DNA of 64,000 nt from NCBI GenBank assembly GCA_032173965.1, contig JAVUNC010000004.1:64912501-64976500 (forward strand), in the 5' to 3' direction. Under the pieces are notes generated by a model that saw only the letters and a program-made list of their open reading frames with translations, made no database searches and was not told the origin of the DNA. Shown here piece after piece: positions 36,182 to 47,452 of this stretch (positions within the stretch are counted from its first letter, which is position 1; the number at the start of each line of letters is the position of its first letter). The position numbers were made by a program, and so were the translations under genes. This stretch comes from Sitta carolinensis (taxonomy: Eukaryota > Chordata > Aves > Passeriformes > Sittidae).

Positions 36182-38424
36182 GTAAGGAAATCTGGTTCTT
36201 CATTCATATTAGAGCACAAGCTTACATAGCATTCATGAGGACCACTGCTGTGATTTAAATTCTGTGACTTTTGATTCTACAGAGACTATGAGTCTAAGCA
36301 TCACTTTGTGCCACAAAAAAATAAAAAATGGCCTTCAAATCTTTCCTTTGTGTTTGTTTTCTCATTGAGAAAGAAGGCTTACATCAGAAAAGTAGTCAGC
36401 AAAATCTGATTTATACATTGCCATTGAATTCTTTGAAGAAAGGTAATAATGCCACTGAGATGCAATTAAACTGGGAAATGAGTATTTTTATTTTTGGGAT
36501 CCTATCACTGTGTTTTTAAAGGCCTGAAGCTGGAGCCTTCTCACCACAAACTTTTCAAAGGCAGTAAGCTCGTGTAAAAGGGTTAGAGAGTCAGAAGTTT
36601 TGTCATTCAACTCACTATTTGCAGCTTGGTTTTTATCTTCAAATGTGCAAAGGAGCAAAATGGACTACCTGCACTTCTATTTCCATCCAAGGGTAGGCAA
36701 GAAGATGGGGAAGAATTTTAACCTTTTACTTGCTCTACATCTCTTTGATTTTTTCTGACAAGACTTGCTTCCTTGTAAAACAATCCAGTGGCAAAGCAAG
36801 CAAACATTTTCCTTCTTGTGTCTGCTCTGGCACACATGGGTGGGCAAGGTGTGCCTCCCACAGCTGCCTGCCCAGCCCAAGCTGTAGGGTCAGGCTGTGG
36901 CAGGCTGGGATACCTCTGCCCAGCAGGACCAGTGCCTCTGCAGATTCCTGACATGCTCTCAACCACACCTTGACTGAAAGAAAGGTGAAAGAGACAGTGA
37001 TGACCTTTATTGAGCATTTCTCGAGTTTTTTCCAGCAGGTGATGCTCGCTGGTCAAAGCCATCCCAAGGAGGACTGAGTGAATTCATTCCTCCAAAATAA
37101 TTTGGAGATGGATACCGTTAGCTTGTTGGGAATTTACCAGGTGGGCAGGCACGGGCAGGGAATGAGCAAGGGAAGGTTTATGACTTCTGTGAATATTACT
37201 GTTATTTTCACAAGTTACTTATGACCCTGAGTGGAATGAAGCAGTGATGGAAGGTCACTTTTGAAGTGAGAATGCTTTCCTCCTATTTTTCGTCATTAAT
37301 TGACTTCACCAGGAAAAACAGATTTTTGCTCAAGTACATCAAAAATTAATTCCTGATTTTTTTCCATTTTTCTCTGTTAAAAAAAAAAAAAAAAAAAAAC
37401 AACCAAAAAACAAAGAAGAAACCCTCAAAAGACAAGTTAAAAAAATCCCCTGCAAAGTACTTAGTAATGTGTTATGCAAATGACATGTTAGCTTATATAT
37501 GTCCAACTAATCTTTCATGAACTATGAACATGTCCTCATTTGCTTTCAGTTATTTCTATTTCTCCTTTTTAGTGGTGATCTCCAAGTTACATCAAGCCAG
37601 ATAGCTACCTCTAATCTGTATAGCAATGGCTTTTAAAATATTCAAAATGAGCAATTTATTTTTAATGATCTGTAGCTCTGAAACACTTTAGGCAATGTGC
37701 TTTATACTCGGCAGAAAAATTCCCCTTGGTCCCCAAGGAAAACTTGCATTTTTTCAGGCTAAGCCAATTTTGATAACGAAGATGTTTATTAAAAAGAGAG
37801 AACTGCAGAGAAGCAGACAGAGCAGGGCAACTAGTGTTAAAAGCAGTGACTGAAAAGGTCCCTGAGGATGTTTTAAAACAGAATACATTGATGCTGATTT
37901 TTAATTGATTTGAAACCTCTCTGATCATTTTTACCTAGGAAAGATTGGTATGAAACATTCTGAAACAAGGATTTCATTCATCATTTACACAAATGGAAAC
38001 TTAGCACCCTGTGCTCATATGAAGTATTTAAAATGAAAGCTCTTTGAGAATTCACAGAAACTATTGTCAGGAGCATCTGCTTTACAGAAACTCATTATAA
38101 AAGAAGTTGCATCCCACAATGTCTTTGAGAAAGATTTTGCAAAAGTAATTTTTGAAGGCTCAGTAAGATTTTAAGTAACATCATGCGGGAAAGGCATTTA
38201 TTGATCCTTGAGCCCCTGAGTTGAGAGGCCTATTTAGCTTGTCTCCAAAAGATGTGCTAATCCTTCCTTCAGTTTTACAGTTTATGCTGCTTATCATTTA
38301 TCTTATCCACTGAGACAAATCACTGGACTTTATCCTTGATACCTCTACTTAGTTTCAATGAAGCACACATTCTGGCATGTATGCTCAGGCTTTGAGAGCC
38401 AGATCAAATTCTTTCAATTATCTA
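36182..38424. other. Unique non-coding DNA with a small GC-rich patch
   Basis: A GC-richer patch lies at 36820-36960, where frames are open on both strands without support. An A-run sits at 37379-37399. Nothing else recognised. Confidence 0.5.
37379..37399 (+). repeat. Poly(A) tract, about 21 nt
   Basis: Run of A followed by an AC-rich stretch (CAACCAAAAAACAAAG); no retrocopy body recognised. Confidence 0.93.
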
Positions 38425-38572
38425 CTATTATTATATTATATGATACTATATTATATTATATATTATAGTTGTTATTGTAATTGTCGCTATTATTGTTTAT
38501 TATTATTATTATTTATTTTATTTTTATTTTTATTTTATTTTTATTTTTATTTTTATTTTTATTTTTATTTTT
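38425..38572 (+). repeat. AT-rich low complexity, (TTA)n then (TTTTTA)n
   Basis: TATATTATA-type low complexity (38425-38470) passes into TTATTATTATT (about 38496-38512) and then into tandem TTTTTA/TTTTA units up to about 38572. The Phe/Leu/Tyr-rich open frames here are artefacts. Confidence 0.95.
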
Positions 38573-40278
38573 TCCTCCTCTATCTTTCAAGGTGTTTCAG
38601 TGCTTGAACACCATTCTGCTCTCAGCTGTGTGGTTGCAGCCCCTTGGCCTCATCATGATTTCAGGAGCAGAGCTCCTCTCTGGCTGGGCACTGGTTCTCA
38701 GAGCTGCTCTGTTCTTGTCTCTGCAGAAGGATTGTACTTACTGATGCTGAAAATGTCATTCTCTAACTGCAGCCTAAGACTTTTTCAATATTCTCAACAT
38801 TAATTAGGTAATCTGAGTAGATTGTAAGATGAGAGGTCACATTTAATTTGATGTACTTAATTTGGTACATTACTGATTCTATATAATTTTTCCTGCTGCT
38901 ACAACTTCATATTAAGGGATGGAGTTTGATAGTGCTTGTCATTTATTCAAACCTCAGAAGGTGGTGTTAAATTCTCTGTCCTTCTGTAGCAGATGAATTT
39001 AATTCCATGCAGCCATTTATGGTAAGCTTCCCTTCTTTCTTTAGTCTGGAAGACATTTTCAAAACAAAGAACCTGCAATTCTTCTCATTTTGGAATATAG
39101 GCACTGTTTCTTCAGTCTGGCTGAGAAACTCCTTAGGATCTGTGGCACAGTAAAACTGAACTCAGGGAAGTTGTGTCCCCTTTTTTCCTTCACAGTAGAC
39201 TTCTGTGCCAGAGGAAATGGCCAAGATCACCCAGCTTAGGCACAGGGCTGACAGAATAGGGTTACAGAGGCAGCTCTCTGACCATTCCAAACAATTCAGA
39301 CTGGCAGTGCAGGAGTTCTACAGGATATAGGCAGATTATATATTTTAATTTTTTTTTTTCCATTCTATTCCTCTCCCACATTGATTTCACTGTCTTTAGC
39401 AGTTTTGGTACATACATCCTGTACACTATGAATAGAAATGCTGTGTTGTAAGATTCTATTTCCTTGAAGTTATAAGAAGTAAATCGTGCTAATTTCTTAT
39501 ATAGAGAATAAAACAAGGCTTGGGATATTTAGATAAATTTGAAGCAAAGAAGTTACAGTATCTCACCACCTGTTTGGCTTTTCAAAATCTTTTCATTTCA
39601 CCATTCACAGAGATAGCAATGGATACTATTCATCAACTGAATAAAGAATTAGATGCAAACGTATTTACATAAGCATTTTAAAAAATAAGCGTTTTATTTT
39701 TATTTTACTGTTGAGATGACAGTAATAATAAATGTGAAAAACAAGTGGGAAGTGACTCAGAAAATCTCCATGTAAATTTTATTTGTGAAGATGTTAATAT
39801 TTTCACTAAATAGATGGAAGAAAATCACAGTAAAAACTCCAAACATATTTAAAATGCTCGACAATTTCAAGACAAAGCACTTTCCTTTAGGAGAAAAGAA
39901 ACTTTCTGTGAAATTCTTGTTTCAGAATACTGATAGTCTTAAATTTTAAATTAAATAAAAGGATCTTCTCAAATTTCTTTTTTTTTTTTTTTTTTGAAGA
40001 CAGGATTTAATTTTCAGCAGAATTTGATACATACCCCCAAAAAATTTAAAATTACTTCAGTTTTTATAGTTTATTGCTCTTTTTTTTCTGACTAAGGAAA
40101 ATGTGTGATTGTATTCCCCCAACTGCTACATCTCTCCAATGTGTCTAAACTATTATTTTCAATGTCATTGTTTATAGGTGCATAAATTTCCAATCTTAAA
40201 ATAAAAGCTTGCATTTGAACTGCTCTCTGAGGGCAACTGCAAAGTACTGTAGGACACCAAATGTTCCTAAATTAAAAA
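38573..40278. other. Unique non-coding DNA
   Basis: Contains a T18 run at 39978-39995. The segment 38600-38744 is GC-richer and ends in a CTCTGCAG acceptor-like word, but no donor or exon structure follows. Confidence 0.5.
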
Positions 40279-40310
40279 AACTTAAACTGCTAGTTGGAGC
40301 AGTTTAAGTT
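40279..40310. repeat. Perfect 13-bp inverted repeat with a 6-nt loop
   Basis: AACTTAAACTGCT (40279-40291), loop AGTTGG (40292-40297), then the exact reverse complement AGCAGTTTAAGTT (40298-40310). This is the longest perfect short-loop hairpin I found in the window. Confidence 0.96.
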
Positions 40311-40749
40311 CAGAAAGAATAGTTTTTTCCTTTGCTAAAGAACATTGAAAATCTTTGAATTAGTAGATAAAAAAACATGCATCTGTGGTCTCTTGGGTGC
40401 AAGAGAATGTATTTATTTTCTGTTAGAGGGATAAATGAATTTATCATCTGGATTTGTGCCGTTTACACCTAGAGGGAATAGAGGGAACATGAATAGCCCA
40501 TCGAAACTGTCAAAGTGTGAATGACATTAGTTACAATCAAGAACCAGAAGCAGATGAATTTTACCAACAGTGGGACACAGAATGGGATATGTAAAAATAA
40601 CAAAATCATACACTGGGAGAGAGCTGGCATAAATGGGCAGACATCCCTCTTCACTGTAGGAGAGGGGCTGAGCCTTTCTTCTTCACACTGGGGGTTCCTG
40701 TGTCCACTGCTTCTCTTCTCAGCCTTGCCTGCTGTCATTTTGCCCACCT

Positions 40750-40957
40750 GCATCATCAAATTCACTAGTCTGTAATTCGTGGATTCCTCCTGAGCCCACT
40801 CTTTAAAAATTGTCAAATGTGGCACATTCCATCCTTTCAGCACCAAGGTTAACTGAAATGATACACCACACGCAGCAATTAGTTTAGCAATCACATATTT
40901 TAATTTCCTCAGACTTTGGGTAAAAAAACCCCAGATGTTAGCACAGCTGCAAGCCAT
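40750..40957 (-). pseudogene. Decayed CR1/L3-clade LINE reverse-transcriptase fragment
   Basis: A minus-strand frame starting at 40957 matches the N-terminal part of the CR1/L3 LINE reverse transcriptase. A SLRKLKYVIAKLI segment (residues 15-27 of the frame) corresponds to the family's LKE(L)...IA.LL stretch. C and SF about ten residues later, the W near residue 43, and T..FK at 49-52 keep family spacing, and NYRLVNL at residues 61-67 (40777-40757) corresponds to the conserved NYRPVSL box, followed by a GK. The catalytic core (FADD) is absent. Family assignment rests on the recalled order of conserved residues, not on a search. The fragment is 5'- and 3'-incomplete and old. The open frame continues to 40469 without recognisable LINE sequence. 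Confidence 0.75.
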
Positions 40958-43740
40958 TTTCCCTCTATTGCTGTCACTTTAACTTACTTTTTTTCTAAAA
41001 TCTGGCCATCTATCACCCCATCATTTTGGTAGACCACTGGCAATCACGTTTAGTTTTCCTTTTTCCAGATTCAAAACATATCCATCAGCCAATGGATATG
41101 CTACTGATGCTCAGGTGCTACTTTCTCTTTCATAAGTCTCACTGATTCCTCTGTTTAGACATACAGCAGAATGAAATCCTTTTTTAATAGCTGTAATACA
41201 TAAAAAAGACAACATAAAGCTAAGTGCCCTGGGAGCATTTTACCCATTTAAGTACTGTTTCTTCTCTTCTTCTAACCAGCCTTGTCTAGCTGTATCCAAA
41301 GTTAAGTGCTCCCATGGTGGGTATTTTTGTTGGAGCTGTTCTTTTCAGGACACTAGCTGTGGATACCTTCAGCTCTGTGTCACTGCAAGCAGGCTCTGGA
41401 AAGGTTTGGTCTCTCATGTCATGTCAGTACATTTGCTCAAAAATGTGATGTTGTCAAGAGCAGGGGACCAACAGCAGTATGAACTTCTCTGTGATGAAAA
41501 GACAGTCAGAGCCTAGAGCTAAATAAATATACTTCCAAATTGCTTTAGACATGCAGAAAAAAAAAAAAAAATACTGCATGGCAGTAGCATAATGGGACAC
41601 TTGCTGGTCATGTCAGTGTCTCATAGTTGTATATGAAAAATGTGGGTTTTTGCAGTTATCTGCTGCCACACACAGATGCTGTATGTAAACATTACCTGCA
41701 GTTTCATTTTACATCAGGATGTTAATGTTTACCAAAAACAATAAAAGACTACATAATTCTATCATAATAATTAATCACTGAATAGTTATACAGATTTAAA
41801 AGCTTATCATACCAAAACAGACATTGTCTTTAATGGGATAGTTGCCTTAAGAAATTGCAAAATTTAGCATGTATTATTATTTACACAGCCAAAGAAGATC
41901 TGAGTGGTAAAAAAAATCTTTTTTATCCGTGAATAAAAATATCACAGAAGCGATTTTAACCTGAGCCTCAGGTACTTCAGCATCTCCATGGCAGACAGCT
42001 CAGACTGTGTGATGTGAGGCCATACTCCAGGCAAGCTGAGCCAGCAGGCATCGAGCTGTGCTCCTGAGCAGCTGTGAGCAATTGTGTGCATGAGAGTGAC
42101 AGGAAGGTAATGATAAAGACATTTCATGGGTTTAATCTTCAATAGTGCTTACAGTGTATGTGTAATTATAAATGTGTAATCATCTATTTCCCTCTCTGGG
42201 GTTAATTCTGAGAACATTATAATGCTACACATGATAACAGCTGTATATGAGTTCTTAAGTTGTGTTAGAACTAATGTGAAACTTCCATTGGTTTCAAAAT
42301 TTACATTGAGGGGTTTCCTTGGACTGAGAAAAATCATAGAAAACAGTAAGAGTGGCAGCTTTTATTTCATAGAAGCGACTCCAGATGGCATTTTCCTAGG
42401 GGCCAGTATAATCCTCACCTCTAAAAACATGAGTGATCCCTCTTTAGAAAAATACAGTGAAGAGACAACTCACTCCATAAATGAAGGTTCTGAGGAGGCA
42501 GGCTAGACCTCTACAGAGAACAACAATCCAGGCTCTTCATCATATATTTTGTCATTCCTATCTTGTGGATACTCCCTGATATGACATAAGAAAGCAAAAG
42601 TACAAGTGCAGTTCATCTATTTTATGTTGTCTCTGTAGAAAGCTGTACCATATCCATGCCTCAGTTCTCTATTTCCATCTGAGTTGAAGAACTGGGCCTG
42701 TCTGTTTCAATAGGTAAGAGTTACTAAATAAGAGAGAACTGCTCTTGTTCACTTACCTCTATAAGCAAGAATGTGCTTGCATTGCCTTCCACCTGCTCTG
42801 ACTGAATACCAAGCAAGTGCTCCAAGGCATTTTGGAAAAAAAAGTGATCAATTTTTGTTCTTTCTAGTTATTTTCTTTCTGCAGAATTCTCTAGACCTAC
42901 TGTGGACATAGAACACAAAGGAGGATGTTCTGATGAGGAACATCTATTTCTGTTTGAGAAGGATGAAATTATTAGAAAAACCTCTTTTCATCTGGGTCTT
43001 CTAGGCCAGTTTCTCAGACCTAGAAGATTTAGAAATCTTATGTGCTAAACAAAATTTTTCACTTAGACTTCCCAAGGTTTTAGGGTGAGAATATTTCAGT
43101 TATTTTGTAGTTAATTAGGAGTGATGTTAATGCTCGTGGTGATAAAATGTGATGAAATAATTTTGAAGTTAGGTACTCAGTTAAAATATGCATAATGTGA
43201 AGAATGATAAATTCTATTTGCTTTTAAGGAAGGATTAAAGAAATAACTAAGTTTGTGACAATGACCCCCAAGGGTTCGAGATATGTCTAACCTATTTATA
43301 ACCTTTTCTTCTCCTCTTAAGAAGCAAATCTTTACTGAAAAATAATGTAATGAAATTCAGTCTGATGTGGAGAGGTTAGTTTCAGGGACTCTCGTCCCTG
43401 CTGGCAAGTGACTCAGATGATAAATTGCCAGTACAAATCATCAGACTGTTGCCTGGCAAGAACCAAAGCTAACTTTGTTGAGTACTTTTTAATTAAAAAA
43501 AATATATATATATTTCTAAGGAAGAGAGTTGCAGAAAAATCAGGCAGAGTGCCTTAGAAAAGGAAGAAAATGGTCCAAAAGACTCCTTTGCATCTCAGCC
43601 AAAATTATGTCCTATTGGTAATGATGCTGGGAATGGAAGAGGGGGAAATGATCCTGATCACTGTAACACAAGCTTCCAGGTAGCTTGCAGACAACATTCT
43701 TCAGACTTTTGTGCACTTGTTGAAAAAAAGACAAGGATTG
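40958..43740. other. Unique non-coding DNA, possibly more LINE relic at the left edge
   Basis: 40958-41230 may be the further upstream part of the same minus-strand LINE relic, but I could not align it. An A-run lies near 41557-41571. The frame at 42222-42506 (94 codons) has no recognised family. Confidence 0.45.
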
Positions 43741-43800
43741 ACTCCCCTGCCTCCTATTATACCAGAGCGAGGGGCACAGTCCGATAAAACTCGAGAAAGG
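43741..43800. other. Local CpG cluster, unidentified
   Basis: Around 43766-43795 the sequence has several CpGs (GAGCGAGG, GTCCGAT, CTCGAG) in a CpG-depleted neighbourhood. The cause is unknown. Confidence 0.3.
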
Positions 43801-46762
43801 AATATTTTTAGTTTAAAGAACTGGATTTAATTCAGACTAGTAAGTGCATGAACTACTTGGGCACAAGCCAAGGGTTTCCATCCAGCAAAATGGCATCCAT
43901 GTCAAAGGAAACTGGAAGCTCTCCAGAGCTACAGGGAAATCCTACAGTCTGCTGAAACAGAAATGTTTTGTAAATATCTCAGCTTTGGGAAGCTCTAATG
44001 GTGACTCTGCCAAAGACCTCTGCCAGAGGTCTGCTCTGCTGAGTGAGCCCTTCAAGGTCTACAGCCACAGGTCTTCCTGCACAGAAGCACAAACCTATAG
44101 AAGATACTGGGGACTCCAGAAAAGAAAAGTTAAAAAAAATAAAATTATCCTCTCTGAAGGTATGGAAAATTTCACAGTCATGTTGCACTTTTGGGAATAT
44201 ATTTTGCTTGTAAGAGGAGCAACATGTCTGAGTCCTCAAATCAGTATTCACATATACAGAATGTCCTGTCCTAGTCAATAAAAACCTAGCTGAAGAGCTA
44301 TAGCTGGGAAAAGTAGTTGCAAAGAGGGTCCTGACTCTGTTGCTAATTGATAAAAAGTGTCCTAAACGTTTACCATAAGGACAATGGTCTTGCCAGGGTT
44401 CTGTGAAACTGAAAAAAAAAAAAAAAATTAAAAAAAAAAGATTAAACTGTCTAGATGTAATATGTAATTCAGGCAGGTCCCTTGAGACAGGAGAACAGCA
44501 AATATTCAGTAAAGTTAAACTTTCAGTGAAGTTCATATTCCGTTCCAGTGCTTCCTTGTTTATGCAGGCTGTCTGCAGAACATAGCCCATTACATACCAG
44601 GACAAACCATTAGTGTGTGAAGCTGTCAGTCTCTTTTCATACAAAAACAAAAATAAAAATAAAAATGCAATCCTTTGGTAGTGTTTCAGCCAGTTTCTTC
44701 AGGCACTGGGTTATCAAAAAAACAGTTCTGGGTGAGATGGGTGCTTATTTTTGCTGCTGTTTTTTTCTTTTTTGCTATTGTTGCTGTTGTATGCAGAGAT
44801 GAGCAGAAAGAGTTATGATGAATGTTGAGTGATCAAGGGAATGGGTTGAGTGTGCTTTTGCTTTCTCTGATTAGGCTGAGCAAACTCCTTTTTTCATGAG
44901 TTTATTATTAGAAAGTGCGATTAGATTCAAATCTAGTTAGAATAATTAATTTCATTTTAATCAACTTATTTCAATGAATTATTTTGTTTTATTATATTAT
45001 TTAAGCTTAAGGAAGGTAGTATTTCTTTCTAACTTTGTTAGTATATTACTGAATTTTTTTTTTCCTGAAAAATCTCAAAATATCATTAATGTTAAATTTC
45101 TATATTTTTCTTTTCTTCTGACCGTTTTCCAGTAAGTCCTTTTACTCAATCAGTGCTTAAAAGGAGTGACAATTTTGCCTCAAATGTGGGCATTAAGAAA
45201 GCCTTTCATCTCTAATATGATTTATTTAAAATATATAATTAATTCTCAAAGAGGACTTCCAAGCTTTCTTTGTCACTATTCTTTTTAAACTATTGTGAAA
45301 ATCAATCTTGCATCCTTTCAAAGTCAGAACTTAAAAGTGATAGGAAAGATAGTTGTATATTTTTAAAGTAAAAGATCATATCCACACCAAATTGGTATTT
45401 CACCCTATAATGACCTCAAGCCTCTGTCAAAACCAAAATGTGGGATATTTCTAAATGGGGAAGATATACATGGACTAAATGCTGGCAGTCAGGGTGGAAG
45501 GTTGACAGAATGAAGAAATACTAACCTTTTAACAAGGAGACTATATCTGAAAATAGAAGAGAGACCCTTGGGAGATGTCAGGAGCCAGAGTGCCCTCACC
45601 AGCCTGGAGAGGACTCTGACCTGACCATGAAGGTTGTAACATGATGCTTAGAGATTCACAGCATCCATCCTCTTTAAGGATGTTCAGAGCTACAAAGAGT
45701 TCCCTTTTAGAGACCCTCTGTGTGTATCAGCACTGGCTGGCAACTTCTGTCAGCTTTCACTATTTAATAAGATCCAAGTGAGAATCAGTGGTGGAGACCA
45801 GAGAGTAAAGAACATGAAGAAATAAGTTTAAAATGATTAGATAAAAATTCCTGTAGTGCCAGAGATATATAACCCCCCTATGAGTGTTTTGAAGAATCAA
45901 ATTGTGTCTCTGTATGCATGACTATGCAATTGTGCCATCTACCCCCTTCCTCTGAGAGCTTTCAGGACTTTCATCCAATCTACACTGGCTGTTGGAGGAA
46001 ATTCTCTGGGAATGAGCCAATACAGTCTCCTCTTCATAGTTCTTTCTACTCTTGTTTCCAGCAGCCCTGTTGTTTCATGGTAGGTCCTGGCTTGGCCACT
46101 TCTGCTCATTTCTGTGCAGCCCCACTCAGGTTGCACTGGGATGAAAGGCAGCATCGTGCTGGAGCTTAACATCAGGTACCCTGACATCTCTGTGAGGAGA
46201 TTGGAGTCTGTGAGCTCTCTATAACTCCCATAAACTCCTAACTAAAGGGCTTATACTGTCCCTGCCTACACTGAGAGGGAGAGGGTGGAATCCTCTTGTC
46301 CAGGCAGAGGACCTGGAACACACTGTGGCACATTTATGCCTGTGGCACGTTTTTCTCTTTTCAAAGGAAAATTCAGTGCAAAGAAGACAGTGGGTGCTGA
46401 TACAAGGACATCCCTCCCTCAGTTTGTGTCCAGTGGAATGAATGTTCAGAAAGACAGGAGTGCTCCCAGACCAAAAATTGAAAATGATTTGTAGAGCATC
46501 CAGGAGAGATTCTTATTGTCACTGATTGGTGTAGGAGTGGACAAATTTGGCACATCTTTGTAGAAAATAAGATACTGCCTCATGACCAAAGATGATAAAT
46601 GTCACACTCTCTCATGTCCTTGGCCATGGACTTTTTATGTGACATCTGTGGCATAAGTGGTTTCTGGTGAGGTACCCCACAACTTTTCAAGTTCCCTAAG
46701 GGACATTTCTGAAAGCAGATCAAGTGGACAGGCTGACAGCTGACTTCAGTGTGAGTATAATA
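43801..46762. other. Unique non-coding DNA
   Basis: The frames at 43844-44281 (plus) and 43979-44650 (minus, 223 codons) overlap each other. The minus frame passes through a T-tract that supplies a poly-Phe run, and neither shows a domain. A-runs occur near 44411-44438 and a short (AAAAAT)n near 44642-44665. Confidence 0.5.
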
Positions 46763-46798
46763 GAAGAAAAAAAAAAAAAAAAAAAAGAAGAAGAAAAA
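46763..46798 (+). repeat. A-rich tract, A20 flanked by AAG/AAGAAG
   Basis: GAAG, then 20 A (46767-46786), then GAAGAAGAAAAAG. Confidence 0.95.
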
Positions 46799-46878
46799 GT
46801 TAAGTGCTCTGGAAAATTAAGGCTAGGCTTGCAGACTTAAAGGTCACTTTCAATAATTTGGGGAGTTTTAAATCCATG

Positions 46879-46985
46879 TCTCTGCATCTCAGTTCCTTGG
46901 CTATGGAATGGGGTGATTTACACTGCCTAATTTCACAAGAGAAACTCATCCATATTTATAAAGCCCTTCAGACAGTTTCGTGTGG
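46879..46985 (+). repeat. Ancient MIR/L3-tail-like SINE or LINE remnant
   Basis: The order TCTCTGCATCTCAGTTCC, GGAATGGGGTGATTTACACTG, CCTAATTTCACAAGAG and TTTATAAAGCCCTTCAGAC resembles the conserved 'CTCAGTTTCC...AAATGGGGATAAT...CTACCTCACAGG...TGTAAAGCGCTTTGAGA' tail shared by MIR SINEs and L3/CR1-type LINEs of amniotes. It is highly diverged. Assignment is from memory of that consensus. Confidence 0.5.
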
Positions 46986-47368
46986 AAATCCCTGATGATG
47001 AAGTTGGCCAGGCTCCTCTAATGCAGGCCCATGCAGAGAAAGATAACTTGCTGTTCACGTTAGATATTCTGCTAGGTGCAGAGGCACAGGTCTGTGAAGG
47101 AGATCCATGTGTCCTACCTTGCTGATGCCGTACACAGTGATCAGTATGATGTAATGTGATAACAGTTCTGGGGTTTTTCTCACAGTTTTTAATCTGGAAA
47201 ATTGTGTGCAAGAAATACATTGTTACTGGGTTTTTAATATCCCAAAAACAAATATTTACAAGCTATGCAGAATTAGAATTAAATTTTCTGATACAAGTAG
47301 ATTAAATAATTTGAATCTGTCATTTGAATAGATTAAAATTAAATAGAATGAGTGTTAATTTCTTTATG

Positions 47369-47452
47369 GCTCCTTTACTTACCTGTAAAATAGATGTGAT
47401 GCCTACTCTCACAAACATTATATTTGTTGATGATTGTGATACATTTTAAACA
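47369..47452 (+). repeat. Second MIR-like remnant
   Basis: TTTCTTTATGG...ACCTGTAAAATAGATGTGATGCC, then TACTCTCACAAACATT and TTGTTGATGATTGTGATAC follow the same MIR-like order (CTGTAAAATGGG...CTACCTCACAGGGTTGTTGTGAGGAT). Weaker than the preceding copy, from which it is about 380 bp away. Confidence 0.35.

Noticed and set aside
43979..44650. 223-codon minus-strand frame and its 145-codon plus-strand counterpart
   Set aside because: The two overlap on opposite strands, the minus one crosses a T-tract giving poly-Phe, and no domain or splice structure is seen.
46961..47122. Plus-strand frame without ATG, starting KPFRQF and running about 53 codons
   Set aside because: It begins inside the MIR-like relic, has no acceptor or start, and matches nothing known.
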